Shown: piece by piece, positions 24,971 to 34,813 of the stretch
How positions within the stretch are numbered: position 1 is the stretch's first letter
How the letters are laid out: the number at the start of each line of letters is the position of its first letter
From: a virus
Virus record (IMG/VR): IMGVR_UViG_3300042923_000607
Span: 52,240-116,239 of that record
Direction: 5' to 3' (one strand)
DNA: 64,000 bases
Notes under the pieces: generated by a model
Databases searched by the model: none
Seen by the model: the letters and a program-made list of their open reading frames with translations, nothing else
Told to the model about the DNA's origin: nothing
Position numbers and translations under genes: made by a program

Positions 24971-24991
24971 TATTATCAAAGGAGGTAAAGC

Positions 24992-26077
24992 ATGGCTGAT
25001 TTGATTACTATTCCAGAGGGGTCAATCGTTTATGACATATCACTAGATTTACATGACCTAATTACTGGACAAGTGGTTAGAGCAAAACAGTACGATACTA
25101 GAACAAGATATATACGAGCAACAATTTTTAACGATGGAGACTTATATCCTATTACTCCAGACAAATTAATATCTTTTTCAGCTACAAAGCCAGATGGGTA
25201 TGGAATTGATAACTCAGCCGGAATAGACGCTGATGGAAAAATAATTTACATGATTACAGATCAAACTACCGCAAAAGACGGAGTTTTTGATGCTGAATTT
25301 AGGATATATGATACAGAAACTATCTCTGGGATAACTTATTCTAGAAGAAAAACATCGTTTAGTTTTAAAATGTCAGTTGTAAAATCGGCACTAAATGATG
25401 CTACTGTAATTAGTTCTTACGAATTTAATCAATTGACAGAACTCATGGGAACAGTTGGAGATATTGTAACAGACGGAACTGCCTTAATTTTGGAAATGCA
25501 AGTCCTCATAGAAACGGGAAATACGTTGATAAATTCTATGACGGAATTAGAAACAACAGTTGAATCAAACGAAGAGATACGAATCGAAAATGAAGACGCC
25601 AGATATAAACAGTTCTACGTTACTCAGGCTCAATATAATACACTACCACAAGAAGACAAAGATAACCCAAAATATGTTTATGAAATTACGGATAATCCAG
25701 ATGCTACACTTATTGCTACTTTGACCGATCTTTTAAATCAAATTAATATTGCTTTAGCTGCGGTTGAAGAATCCACCGTTGACATTAACAATATAAACGA
25801 TTTAATAGTCACAACAATTCAGACGTGGTCTAGTTCTAAAATTGTATCTAGAATTAGAAATTTTAAATATACTGCATCTTCCACGGTATCAAGCATAACT
25901 CACGGGCTAGATTATAACTCAACAACTGACGATCTTCAAGTTTATTATAATGGGTTGTTGTTAGAGGAAGGGGTTAATTTTACCAATTCAACAGACTTTC
26001 ACACAATAAACCTTACTTCTTGGACTGTATCTAGTGGAGACAGGGTTTACTTTAAGTTATACAAATACGTTAAGTAA
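24992..26077 (+). CDS. Baseplate upper protein (BppU-type)
   Basis: A 361-aa protein behind GGAGG. Residues 1-140 match the BppU N-terminal domain seen in Firmicute siphophages (opening I-P-E-G-S-I-V-Y-D-I-S-L-D-L, with I-R-A-T-I-F and S-R-R-K-T-S-F-S-F). Residues about 150-200 form a coiled coil, and the last 90 residues are a small beta module of the fibre-tip type. BppU anchors receptor-binding proteins to the tail hub, which fits the two spike genes that follow. Confidence 0.8.
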   Translation: MADLITIPEGSIVYDISLDLHDLITGQVVRAKQYDTRTRYIRATIFNDGDLYPITPDKLISFSATKPDGYGIDNSAGIDADGKIIYMITDQTTAKDGVFDAEFRIYDTETISGITYSRRKTSFSFKMSVVKSALNDATVISSYEFNQLTELMGTVGDIVTDGTALILEMQVLIETGNTLINSMTELETTVESNEEIRIENEDARYKQFYVTQAQYNTLPQEDKDNPKYVYEITDNPDATLIATLTDLLNQINIALAAVEESTVDINNINDLIVTTIQTWSSSKIVSRIRNFKYTASSTVSSITHGLDYNSTTDDLQVYYNGLLLEEGVNFTNSTDFHTINLTSWTVSSGDRVYFKLYKYVK

Positions 26078-26088
26078 GGAGTGAAAAC

Positions 26089-28590
26089 ATGAGCGATTAC
26101 ATACCTAAAATAATGAAGGGAGGAGCCGAACTAACATCTCCTTCTCTTATAGCAAGTGTAATATTAACAAACAACACTATAAATCAACAAGAGGCAACTA
26201 GGCAGTCTCATGAAGCTGATAGGGAATTTGCTGAAACACAAAGAGATTCTGCTGAGTCTGCCAGAGTTGCCGATGAACTAACAAGAGAGTCAAATGAAGA
26301 AACTAGAGTTGCCGATGAAATTACTAGACAAGACTACTATAATGCATATAAAGTTTTAGTAAATTACAACTCTTCTACTGATTATATTATTGGGAATAAG
26401 GTTACGTATCAAGGTGGAACGTATCAATGCATAACAAATACAACAGGAAATCCCCCAACTTATAATACTGATAATACTTGGTGGAAATGTATTGCTGCAA
26501 AGGGAACCGATGGCGCTGGTGGTGACATGTTCAAATCCACTTATGATCCCAACAATAAGAACACAGATGCTTTTAATTCAGAAAATCAAGTATACGACAA
26601 CACGACCAGCGGATTGTCTGCGACGAATGCTCAAGCCGCAATAGATGAATTAAAACTAGAAACAGACTCCTTGGGCATCGCTGTTTCTAGTAAGGCCAGT
26701 CAGTCCGACTTAAATTCAACAAATTTTACAGTAAGTCAAAAGGCAAATCAATCTGACTTAAGCGCAATTTCTGATGATTTAAGTAGTTTGCAAGGACTAG
26801 TAGATTCTAATTACATAGTTTTAGATGGAAAGATAAATAGTCAAGCTAGTGGTTCACCAAAGGGGACATATGCAACTTTAACTGCTTTAACATCTGCATA
26901 TCCTGCGGGCAATAGTAATATTTATGTTGTTACAGCAGATGGCAATTGGTATTACTGGAACGGGACTGCGTGGACGGCAGGAGGAGTTTATCAGAGTACG
27001 GGAATAGCGAATAATTCAATTTCAGAAGAAAAGCTTTCTTTTGTTCCGGTAAACGGAATACCGAGTAAAAATAAATTCAATAAATCTACCGCTATCGTTG
27101 GATACTATGTTAGATATCAAGACGGAGTTTTAATCGCAAATGCAAGCTATACTGCAAGCGATTTTATTCCCGTATTACCAAGCACTGCATATAGAGTTTC
27201 AGGGTCTGGAGGAGAGCAAGGAGCTTTTTATGACATAAATAAGAATTACATTAGCGGATTAGTATTTATGGGGGACTTATCGACGACTCCATCTAATTGC
27301 TACTATGTTAGACTTACTGTAAGAAATGAAAATATAAACATCACGCAAATAGAAAAAGGAACTGTTGTAACACCATATGAACCATATGGAAATAAAATTA
27401 AAGCAAGTCAGGTTATTGGATTAACATCTATCAGTTATACAGACATCATCGTAGATTTAAATGGCGGGGGTGACTATACAAATATATCATCGGCGGTTGC
27501 AAGTATATCAGAAAATAGTTACTATAATAGATATAACATCATAATAAAACCGGGAACATACAACATATTTGCAAATTTAACCTCTACAGAGTTGGGTAAT
27601 TATGGGCTCGATATACCAGATTATGTTAATCTTATAGGAGAGGGAAATCCTATTTTAAATGGGGAAATACCTTCGGGTATAGCTACACTTGACAATACAA
27701 CGAGAATATCAACTCTGAATACATACAGAAACAATGAACTTAAAAATTTGACAATAACAGCAAAGAATATGAGATACGCTGTTCATGATGACAGCGGGAA
27801 TACCATAAAAAACTGGGAAAGAAGAGTTGAAAATTGTACATTTATACACTACGGGAACGACCCTGGAATGTGGCTTTACACCAATGCATGGGGAGAAGGG
27901 TGTTCAAGTGGTTCTAAAAGTTATTTCAAAAACTGTAGGTTTATAAGTAGCACAACTAACCCAGCGTATAGTACGCATAATAATGTTTCATTTTTAACTC
28001 CGTCTTTTCATGAATTTGATTGTTGTAATTTTATAAGTTTAGCAAATAATGGAGTTTCTGCCAGATTTGGCTCAATGGGAAGTGGTCAAATAGACAGGGT
28101 GATAATGAAGGGCTGCGGATTTGCCGGATATATTTCCATTATTGAAGAATTAGGTAATGGAGTAGGAATAGACTTTAAATTTGATGGATATTCCAATCAA
28201 AAAACCCCCTATGGATTTAGCTATACGAGTGTAAATAACTACTTGAAAAATCTAGCTTTTGAGGATGAAGTATATACAGTATTGAATCTTTCTGGGTCGA
28301 GCATATCACCCAAGGATATTGTTAAAATCACAGGAATAAATCAAGTTTCTGTTATGAATACATCAGACAGTGCAGTCAGATTCTATGGTATAGTATTAGA
28401 GTCTATTCCAAATGGATCATATGGCAAAGTAAGGGTTTGTGGATATATGAGATTAAGTGATACAAACCTACCAACAATTAATGTTGGGGATAAAGTAGGA
28501 ATTGTGAGTGGAGCTCTTGCAGTTGTAACGAGTGGAGACTACGTCGGAACATGCGAGGTAGATGGATACATTAGGCTAACAAACAAATAA
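26089..28590 (+). CDS. Tail spike/receptor-binding protein with beta-helix
   Basis: An 833-aa protein behind AAGGAG. Residues 1-80 include a charged coiled coil of repeated R-V-A-D-E-x-T-R units. About 90-145 look like a small carbohydrate-binding module (Y-Q-G-G-T-Y-Q-C and W-W-K-C). Further coiled coil runs to about 230. About 320-430 are beta-rich. About 450-720 look like a right-handed beta-helix of the pectin esterase type (D-L-N-G-G-G-D-Y-T-N-I-S-S-A-V). A short C-terminal domain ends it. Probably cuts or binds a surface glycan. Catalytic residues cannot be named. Confidence 0.8.
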   Translation: MSDYIPKIMKGGAELTSPSLIASVILTNNTINQQEATRQSHEADREFAETQRDSAESARVADELTRESNEETRVADEITRQDYYNAYKVLVNYNSSTDYIIGNKVTYQGGTYQCITNTTGNPPTYNTDNTWWKCIAAKGTDGAGGDMFKSTYDPNNKNTDAFNSENQVYDNTTSGLSATNAQAAIDELKLETDSLGIAVSSKASQSDLNSTNFTVSQKANQSDLSAISDDLSSLQGLVDSNYIVLDGKINSQASGSPKGTYATLTALTSAYPAGNSNIYVVTADGNWYYWNGTAWTAGGVYQSTGIANNSISEEKLSFVPVNGIPSKNKFNKSTAIVGYYVRYQDGVLIANASYTASDFIPVLPSTAYRVSGSGGEQGAFYDINKNYISGLVFMGDLSTTPSNCYYVRLTVRNENINITQIEKGTVVTPYEPYGNKIKASQVIGLTSISYTDIIVDLNGGGDYTNISSAVASISENSYYNRYNIIIKPGTYNIFANLTSTELGNYGLDIPDYVNLIGEGNPILNGEIPSGIATLDNTTRISTLNTYRNNELKNLTITAKNMRYAVHDDSGNTIKNWERRVENCTFIHYGNDPGMWLYTNAWGEGCSSGSKSYFKNCRFISSTTNPAYSTHNNVSFLTPSFHEFDCCNFISLANNGVSARFGSMGSGQIDRVIMKGCGFAGYISIIEELGNGVGIDFKFDGYSNQKTPYGFSYTSVNNYLKNLAFEDEVYTVLNLSGSSISPKDIVKITGINQVSVMNTSDSAVRFYGIVLESIPNGSYGKVRVCGYMRLSDTNLPTINVGDKVGIVSGALAVVTSGDYVGTCEVDGYIRLTNK

Positions 28591-28640
28591 AATCGGTGTT
28601 TTATCGTGTTTTTAAATCAAGCTATTGTGTTATAGAATTT

Positions 28641-28668
28641 TAGACATACTATATATTGTATGTATAAT
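28641..28668 (+). promoter_or_regulatory. Promoter between the two spike genes
   Basis: TAGACA (28641-28646), 16-bp spacer, TATAAT (28663-28668), followed at once by a terminator hairpin. Confidence 0.55.
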
Positions 28669-28670
28669 CT

Positions 28671-28698
28671 GAGAGAATCTTAGATGGTTCTCTCTTTT
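28671..28698 (+). terminator. Terminator between the two spike genes
   Basis: GAGAGAA/TTCTCTC stem followed by TTTTATTT. It ends the transcript of the first spike or attenuates the promoter just before it. Confidence 0.75.
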
Positions 28699-28718
28699 AT
28701 TTAGAAAGGGGGAAATAA

Positions 28719-30044
28719 ATGAGTAAACCTTATGTAGAACAAAAATTTGATAATGTTGAGTCGCAATTGGCACAGGTTGCGAATGATATCAATTCATTGA
28801 CATTTTTTCCAAGAATAGTACCAGAAACTAACGATTATCCAAGAATGATAAGAGCCATTGACAATACATCTACAGGGGGATTATTAAAAATCCCTAATGG
28901 AACATACGATTTAAATAGCAATGATGTTCGTCTAAATAAAAAAGTAACCATTCAAGGAGAAGGAATTAATAATACCATATTTATTAACGGGGGGTTTTCA
29001 TTAGAAACTTCTGACATACAAATATCGAATTTGTTTGTTAATTGTCCTAGTTTAGATAACGGATTTCAAATAAATCAAGCAGTTGCATCAAATATATTAA
29101 TAAGTAACTGTAAATCGACAGCGAGGGATCATTCATTTTTGATAGAAAGCTACAATGGAATAGTTCAAAATGTAACAATTGAAAATTGTGTATCAGAATC
29201 ATCAATACATGGTTTTATTTCTAAAGCGATAAACGTTAGATTTATAAATTGCAAGGCTATTAACCATACTGGATTTGCTTTTGGATTTATAAGTGATAAT
29301 ATACCATCCAGTGCTCAAATTGCCAATTGTATATCAAGTAAAATATTGAATTGTGAAGTTGATAGCTGTGGAACTGGATTTTTTAGTTATTGTCGAGATA
29401 AATGGAGTACTACGTGTGCCCCTCGTGTAAACAATAATAGTATTGATGGATTAGTTATAAATAATACTGGCAATCCTCTTGCGGTTGGTGAAGAAATAAT
29501 TCCTACTGGATATTTATCTATCTATAGAATAGATTTTATGACAATTAATAATGTAAGAGTTATAAATCCTTCTCAAAATGTTTGGGCTATATCTCTGAGA
29601 AATTGCTATAGATGCATTGTAGATAATTGTATATTACCTTACAAACTAGAGCAAAAGACAACAGCACAAGAATGTTTAATAGGAAACATAATTGTTGAGA
29701 ACTCACGACCACATACGAAGCCAATCACTTTAAGTTCGACTGGAACAAGTGGTGTATTGGATACATCGTTGAATAGCGTATTCGAAATTATGATTAGCGG
29801 GAACCCTACTGATACAGTAATACTTACTGGTTTGCCGAAAAATGGCTCTACAGTTACTATTATAGTAAGGGCAACGAGTTCAACTTCTTTTGCTGGATTT
29901 AACTCCAGTAATATAAAATTAGCAGGTAATACCATATTAACAAATTTTGTTTTTAATCACGGTCAAATTAGTCAATGGATGTGGGTTACTGGACTAAATA
30001 AGTTTGTTTGTATTAGCACTTCCACTGACATTGATTTAGTTTGA
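28719..30044 (+). CDS. Second tail spike, pectate lyase-like beta-helix
   Basis: A 441-aa protein behind AAAGGGGG. A short N-terminal coiled coil (1-28) is followed from about 40 by a beta-helix: L-K-I-P-N-G-T-Y-D-L, V-T-I-Q-G-E-G-I-N-N-T and repeated I-x-N-C-x-x rungs with stacked Asn and Cys, to about 320. The last 110 residues form a beta tip. It is shorter than the first spike and unrelated in its start, so it may be an alternative or accessory receptor-binding protein. Confidence 0.8.
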   Translation: MSKPYVEQKFDNVESQLAQVANDINSLTFFPRIVPETNDYPRMIRAIDNTSTGGLLKIPNGTYDLNSNDVRLNKKVTIQGEGINNTIFINGGFSLETSDIQISNLFVNCPSLDNGFQINQAVASNILISNCKSTARDHSFLIESYNGIVQNVTIENCVSESSIHGFISKAINVRFINCKAINHTGFAFGFISDNIPSSAQIANCISSKILNCEVDSCGTGFFSYCRDKWSTTCAPRVNNNSIDGLVINNTGNPLAVGEEIIPTGYLSIYRIDFMTINNVRVINPSQNVWAISLRNCYRCIVDNCILPYKLEQKTTAQECLIGNIIVENSRPHTKPITLSSTGTSGVLDTSLNSVFEIMISGNPTDTVILTGLPKNGSTVTIIVRATSSTSFAGFNSSNIKLAGNTILTNFVFNHGQISQWMWVTGLNKFVCISTSTDIDLV

Positions 30045-30375
30045 TAAATCTTCAGAGACAAACATACCTGTATAATCTATGTATCATAAACAATCGGTAG
30101 AAAATGCGACACAAATAATATAAATGAAAGATATGTTTTATTATGTTATATATAAAAGAGCCTGATTAAAGGCTCTTATTTTTGTGTTAGAGACAGGATT
30201 GCACTCAGGGGATTGAGCCTGTCTCTATTTATTTTAATCTATAGTTAATTCTAAACGATGGGTCGTATGAAATTTTGGGAGATCAATAAACCCATCGTTA
30301 CCAACTAGTGGTGTATTTATTATACCACTTCTCTCCTAGTTCTTCAAGACTAAGAGTATAAATCGAAAGGGTGAG
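30045..30375 (+). other. Gene-free stretch with four hairpins
   Basis: No credible gene. From left to right: AAGAGCC/GGCTCTT with T-run (30156-30183); AGAGACAGG/CCTGTCTCT, 9 bp, with T-rich tail (30189-30229); AACGATGGGT/ACCCATCGTT, 10 bp perfect (30254-30299); and AGTGGT/ACCACT (30307-30329). The first two are terminators for the spike genes; the last two have no T-run and may be regulatory elements of the lysis operon. Confidence 0.65.
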
Positions 30376-30387
30376 GTGCGATGTAGT

Positions 30388-30840
30388 ATGGAATGGTTGT
30401 ATGATAACGCGGGGCTTGTTATTGTTATAGGTCTAGGACTAATTAATATAGTAGGATGGATATTTAGTAATTTTAATAAGGTTTATAAAATTAAAAAGAA
30501 TAACGAAGAGTTTCATGAAACTGTTGATGAACATTCTAAAATAATAGAATCAATGTCATCAAAGATAGATAATGTTTCATCCGTCCTAACAGATTTTGTT
30601 TCGGAAAATAAAAAGAATAATCAAGTTATTTTTAGAGATAAAATTTATGATACATATAAACTTACTCTTCAAAAGGGATACATTCTTGAAAAGGATTCGA
30701 AAAATTATCATTATGCTCTCGAAAGGTATAAAGCTAATGATGGGAACAGTTATATTTGTGACGAAATAGAACCCAGAATGAAAACATTTCAAGTATTTAA
30801 TACAGACGAAGAAGCTGAAGAGTACTTTAAAAACAAGTAG
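30388..30840 (+). CDS. Membrane-anchored coiled-coil protein before holin
   Basis: A 150-aa protein. ATG 30388 is taken because GAGGTG lies 9 bases upstream; a GTG at 30376 overlaps that site. One N-terminal membrane segment (about 8-27), then a charged coiled coil (35-75) and a small soluble end. Position and shape resemble XhlA-type helper proteins of phage lysis cassettes. Exact role not recognised. Confidence 0.55.
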   Translation: MEWLYDNAGLVIVIGLGLINIVGWIFSNFNKVYKIKKNNEEFHETVDEHSKIIESMSSKIDNVSSVLTDFVSENKKNNQVIFRDKIYDTYKLTLQKGYILEKDSKNYHYALERYKANDGNSYICDEIEPRMKTFQVFNTDEEAEEYFKNK

Positions 30841-30848
30841 GTAATGTT

Positions 30849-31106
30849 ATGAAAAAGAAAAAAGAGAAATCATATGCTAAGTCATTATTGCCATGGATTA
30901 TTATGGCTGTATTGGTTTATACCGTAGCTTCATTTGTACTACAATTTGTAACATCAGTTGAGATATCTCCTACTCTCACAACTGCCTATTTCGCATTTTG
31001 GACTGTAGAAATAATATCGCTGGCAGGTATAAAGACAATTAAGGTAAAAGGTAAAAAAGAAGAAATTAGAGAAGTTGAAGATGATTCTTCTGAAACAGAT
31101 AATTAA
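30849..31106 (+). CDS. Small two-helix membrane protein, holin-like
   Basis: An 85-aa protein with a Lys-rich start (K-K-K-K-E-K), two hydrophobic segments (about 13-34 and 44-62) and a charged, acidic tail. It lies 8 bp after the previous gene and before a second holin-like gene. Topology fits a small holin or antiholin. Confidence 0.6.
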   Translation: MKKKKEKSYAKSLLPWIIMAVLVYTVASFVLQFVTSVEISPTLTTAYFAFWTVEIISLAGIKTIKVKGKKEEIREVEDDSSETDN

Positions 31107-31114
31107 CTATTGAT

Positions 31115-31139
31115 GAGCCATAATTCAGGCTCTTTTTTT
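31115..31139 (+). terminator. Terminator inside lysis cassette
   Basis: GAGCC/GGCTC stem followed by seven T. It would reduce transcription of the next holin and the endolysin from upstream. Confidence 0.75.
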
Positions 31140-31154
31140 ATAGGAGGATTCACT

Positions 31155-31544
31155 ATGAATGAATTTTTACAAAACTTATTATATGCAGTCATAACTACTT
31201 CTCTTCCACTTATTGTTGGATATGGAGTTAGCTATCTCAAGGCGGTACGTGCAGAAAAATTACAGCAAATTGATAATAAATATGCAGAAAAAACGATTAC
31301 ACAAGTAACAGACATTATTATGGATGCTGTAGATACGGTGTCTCAGACTTATGTTGATAGTCTTAAAAAAGAGGGGACATTTAATCAAGATAAGCAAAAA
31401 GAAGCACTTAATATGGCAATAGAAAAGGCTAAGGAGCTTATTAATATTGAATCTGAAAATCTTATAGTTGAAAAATACAATGACCTTGATACATTTATTC
31501 GAAATACTATTGAAGCATATATTCGAAGCACAAAACCCATGTAA
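31155..31544 (+). CDS. Phage holin, LLH-like
   Basis: A 129-aa protein; ATG 31155 is behind TAGGAGG. One N-terminal membrane segment (about 7-27) is followed by a long amphipathic, charged helix up to residue 125. This single-pass layout with a coiled-coil tail matches LLH-type (Phage_holin_6_1) holins, which form membrane lesions at lysis. Adjacent to the endolysin. Confidence 0.7.
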   Translation: MNEFLQNLLYAVITTSLPLIVGYGVSYLKAVRAEKLQQIDNKYAEKTITQVTDIIMDAVDTVSQTYVDSLKKEGTFNQDKQKEALNMAIEKAKELINIESENLIVEKYNDLDTFIRNTIEAYIRSTKPM

Positions 31545-31574
31545 CTTTTTTGAAAGTTTGAAAGGATTAAAAAT

Positions 31575-32333
31575 ATGAGTAAGAAATTATCAGGTAAAGA
31601 ATTAAGTGTTTTTGCATTGTCTAAACTTGGAGTGCCTTATGTTTACGGTGCTAAAGGATTATATGGTACATTTACTAAGAGTCAATTAGATGGACTAGCT
31701 AGAAGTTATCCTAACATGTTTACTTCATCTTACATAGCAAAAGCCAATAAGTTTATAGGAAAAGTGTGTACAGATTGTTCTGGCCTTATATCCTGGTTTA
31801 CTGGTAAAAATATTGGTTCAGCTCAGATGTATTCTACCGCAACAAAAAGAGGACTAATTAAAGATGTGACTAAAGCTCCCATCGGTGCAGTATTGTGGAA
31901 GACTGGACATGTTGGCGTAAAAGTTGATGGAACATATTGTGTCGAAGCAAAGGGGATAAACTTCGGAACAATTAAATCAAAAATAAGTGACACCAAATGG
32001 ACTCATTGGCTATTGTTTGAAGATATCTTGACTTATGAAGAAGTGAAAACCCCCGTTGTAACAACTGCAAAACCTAAAAATCCATACAAAGAACCTTTAG
32101 TTTCTATAAGAAAGAATATGACTGGTGAATCAGTTAAGTGGCTTCAGTGGGAGCTTGTAGAGGCTGGATATACAAAGGTAAAGGTAGGACTAGCCACTAA
32201 AACACTTACTATTGATGGAGAGTTTGGATCTATTACAGATACTTCTCTCAGGTTATTCCAACAGTCGTCTAAGCTTATAATAGATGGCATCTGTGGTAAA
32301 AAAACAATTGCTGCTTTGTTAGCAAATAAATAA
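31575..32333 (+). CDS. Endolysin: NlpC/P60-like domain plus peptidoglycan-binding domain
   Basis: A 252-aa protein behind AAAGGA. Residues about 8-150 form an NlpC/P60-type cysteine peptidase domain, with the catalytic Cys68 in D-C-S-G and His112 in G-H-V-G-V. Residues about 175-250 match PG_binding_1 (V-K-W-L-Q, I-D-G-E-F-G, F-Q-Q, G-K-K-T). There is no signal peptide, so it should reach the wall through the holin. The enzyme probably cuts stem peptides. Confidence 0.85.
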   Translation: MSKKLSGKELSVFALSKLGVPYVYGAKGLYGTFTKSQLDGLARSYPNMFTSSYIAKANKFIGKVCTDCSGLISWFTGKNIGSAQMYSTATKRGLIKDVTKAPIGAVLWKTGHVGVKVDGTYCVEAKGINFGTIKSKISDTKWTHWLLFEDILTYEEVKTPVVTTAKPKNPYKEPLVSIRKNMTGESVKWLQWELVEAGYTKVKVGLATKTLTIDGEFGSITDTSLRLFQQSSKLIIDGICGKKTIAALLANK

Positions 32334-32354
32334 ACATAAAAGAGAGATTTTATA

Positions 32355-32386
32355 GGGATAGACTTAGTTGTCTATCCCATTTTTTT
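32355..32386 (+). terminator. Strong terminator ending the late operon
   Basis: Perfect 9-bp GGGATAGAC/GTCTATCCC stem followed by ATTTTTTT. It closes the + strand late genes before the convergent ligase gene. Confidence 0.9.
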
Positions 32387-32448
32387 ACTTTTATTAGTTT
32401 CCCATAGATGTTGATGGATTCTTTAAATTTATAGCCCCAAGTAAGTGG

Positions 32449-33387
32449 CTATTTTAAATTAGTTAATTGACACTCACTGGCAAGTTTATCATCTCTAAAT
32501 CCCTTAAATACGGCTTGTCTGTACGATGATTTATCTGTAGGCATATATTCTATAATGCATACATTTTCAGGTTCTATCCAAATTGCTTTTTCATTCCCCT
32601 TAATTTGATATCCGAACGGGGAGCATTCTATTTGCTTAAACCCTTGCTGGTACAACTTTTTAAGAGTAACTCCAAGTGTTACGTGTCCTTTATACTTCAA
32701 TTTATCCCCATCATACTGCCCTAAAATTAGGCTTGTCATATTTTTTTCTTTAAAAATATACCCACAAACAATACAGTCATCAGTAAACATTCTTTTACAC
32801 TTAATCCAGTCCTTGCTTCTCTTCCCTTGCCAATAACTACTTGTCTTTCTTTTAGCAACAATACCTTCTAACTTCTTCTCTTCTACTTGTTTATATAATT
32901 CTACTCCATAGGTTTCAATAAATCGAGATACAATAAGTCTTTCATTTTCAATTATTGCCTCTTCTAATAACTTTTTTCTTTCAATTAAAGGAGTATATAG
33001 CACATCGTGATCCTTGTAATAGAGTATGTCATAAGTGATTAGACTTACAGGCAATTGCTTCATGGCTATGTTAATTTTCATTTGATTAGTCATTACGGAT
33101 CGTCTCTGTACTTCATAAAAATCAGGATAACTACCCTTTAGAACGACCAGTTCACAGTCTAATATACATTTGCATTTCACTTGCTTATTTAATTCGGCTA
33201 ATTCAGGAAGTGTTGGTAGCATCATCTTATTTTTCTTGTTTCTTATATCTACTGAATTTTCATCAATATAAGTAATTACCCTGATGCCGTCCCATTTAAT
33301 TTCATACAGGAAATCTTCAGAATCAAATGCTTCTTTCATCTCGTATATCAACATGGGTTTAATATTCTTATTCTCAAACAAATCCAT
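32449..33387 (-). CDS. ATP-dependent DNA ligase
   Basis: A 312-aa enzyme sealing DNA nicks. ATG 33387 behind GAGGTAAC. Motif I is E-I-K-W-D-G-I-R with the adenylated Lys31, followed by an E-L-V strand, the E-G-I-V-A-K motif, and K-D-W-I-K-C-K as motif V. An OB-fold follows (about 205-310). Similar to LigD-type ligase domains. The first gene on the - strand, next to integrase; likely for phage replication or repair. Confidence 0.9.
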   Translation of the reverse strand: MDLFENKNIKPMLIYEMKEAFDSEDFLYEIKWDGIRVITYIDENSVDIRNKKNKMMLPTLPELAELNKQVKCKCILDCELVVLKGSYPDFYEVQRRSVMTNQMKINIAMKQLPVSLITYDILYYKDHDVLYTPLIERKKLLEEAIIENERLIVSRFIETYGVELYKQVEEKKLEGIVAKRKTSSYWQGKRSKDWIKCKRMFTDDCIVCGYIFKEKNMTSLILGQYDGDKLKYKGHVTLGVTLKKLYQQGFKQIECSPFGYQIKGNEKAIWIEPENVCIIEYMPTDKSSYRQAVFKGFRDDKLASECQLTNLK

Positions 33388-33464
33388 ATGTTACCTCAAT
33401 CAAATATTTATCATTAATGTGTGTTATTAAGACTTATAATATACGGGTAATCAAATAAAACTGG

Positions 33465-34715
33465 TTAGTGAACATTACTGTCCCTTTTTAACTCTTCTTC
33501 ATTTATTTTATTCATTTTGTTTAGTACATCTTTAGCATTAATTCCCATCTTTTTTATATATCCAATATAAGTGTCCATAGTAAGTGAAACGCTAGCATGT
33601 CCCATTAGAACTGATATTGTTTTAATATCTACCCCATTCAATAGAAGCATTAATCCATACGCTTTTCTAATTGAATGTATTCCACATTTATTAACTTTAC
33701 AGTTAGCTCTAACTTGCATTGCATTTAAGGTTCTTGTTATGTTTCTCTCAGACTTTGGTTTACCATCTGTACCTAATAAAACTTTATCCGTAGGATTATG
33801 ATTTGGATTAGATTTTTCTAACTCTTTAAGTGCTATAAGTGCTCTTTCAGGAAGGGGGATTGTACGGTAACTATTTTTTGTTTTTGGAGTTTTAATTTCT
33901 TTAATAACATGAGCTACTCCATTCTCATTTTTTTCTACGGATGCAGCTGCTCTTCTTATAATAATTTCTTGTTTTTCATATGATATATCTTGCCACTCTA
34001 ATGCTAAAAGCTCACCTATTCTAATTCCAGTATAAGCAACTAATACTATAGCATAAGCATTATCACCATAAACTCGTGTGCCCTCTTTTCCAGTAAAACA
34101 GAATCCTGCAACATTTAATCGTCCAGCCTCTTTAAATAATAGGTCAACGTCTTCAGGTTCTGGAATCACATATTCTTTCTTTTTATTTGATACGTTTGAT
34201 TCGCTTGGCATTTTTACAATAGTCATAGGATTTCTTAATATATCTCTTTTAGTTAATGCATAATCAAAGCAAAGATTGTATAAAAAGTATGCTTTACTAA
34301 CAGTACTTCTAGCATATTTAGATGCCAGTATATTTATGTGCTTTTGAATTACATCGGAATCTAATGCTGCCATTTGCATATTTATTGGATCATAACCCTT
34401 AATTTGATTTTCATATGTTTTCTTGTTAGTTAAATAACTAGATTTTTCTACCTCATTTATCCTGACGTTATAGAGCCAGTCTTCAATATAAGTTTGAAGT
34501 GTTTGCTTTTTTATTTCTTTGCTTGTTAAATAGTGGTTACTAGATTCAAAGTTCTTAATTTTTTCTTTAACTTCTCGCTGAGTTAAACCATAGAAATCTT
34601 TATATCTACCATTATACTTTTTTCGAAAATGGAAATACTCGATATCTTTGATTGTTTTCTTTCCCCAAGATCCTTCGCCTTTTGGCCGTCTCTTTTTACT
34701 AGCAGAACTATCCAT
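33465..34715 (-). CDS. int: Tyrosine site-specific integrase
   Basis: A 416-aa recombinase. The second ATG (34715) is used because AAGGAG lies 6 bases upstream; the first overlaps that site. An N-terminal arm-binding AP2-like part (about 10-60) and SAM-like core (65-160) precede the catalytic domain: R232 in Y-T-G-I-R-I-G-E, H347 and R350 in H-S-I-R, H373 in M-G-H-A-S and the nucleophile Y383. It adjoins the attachment region and excisionase, the classic temperate phage block. Confidence 0.95.
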   Translation of the reverse strand: MDSSASKKRRPKGEGSWGKKTIKDIEYFHFRKKYNGRYKDFYGLTQREVKEKIKNFESSNHYLTSKEIKKQTLQTYIEDWLYNVRINEVEKSSYLTNKKTYENQIKGYDPINMQMAALDSDVIQKHINILASKYARSTVSKAYFLYNLCFDYALTKRDILRNPMTIVKMPSESNVSNKKKEYVIPEPEDVDLLFKEAGRLNVAGFCFTGKEGTRVYGDNAYAIVLVAYTGIRIGELLALEWQDISYEKQEIIIRRAAASVEKNENGVAHVIKEIKTPKTKNSYRTIPLPERALIALKELEKSNPNHNPTDKVLLGTDGKPKSERNITRTLNAMQVRANCKVNKCGIHSIRKAYGLMLLLNGVDIKTISVLMGHASVSLTMDTYIGYIKKMGINAKDVLNKMNKINEEELKRDSNVH

Positions 34716-34743
34716 AAACATCTCCTTTAATATAATAAAATTG

Positions 34744-34777
34744 TTTACATTATTAAAGTAATTTGATATAATGTAAA
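34744..34777 (-). promoter_or_regulatory. Integrase promoter inside an inverted repeat
   Basis: Perfect 10-bp arms TTTACATTAT and ATAATGTAAA with 14 bp between. On the - strand they overlap a promoter with TTTACA (34777-34772), 17-bp spacer and AATAAT (34754-34749). A bound dimer would cover both boxes; likely control point for int. Confidence 0.6.
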
Positions 34778-34813
34778 TATTGTATCATGATTAAAGGGCT
34801 AATGCAACAGCGT

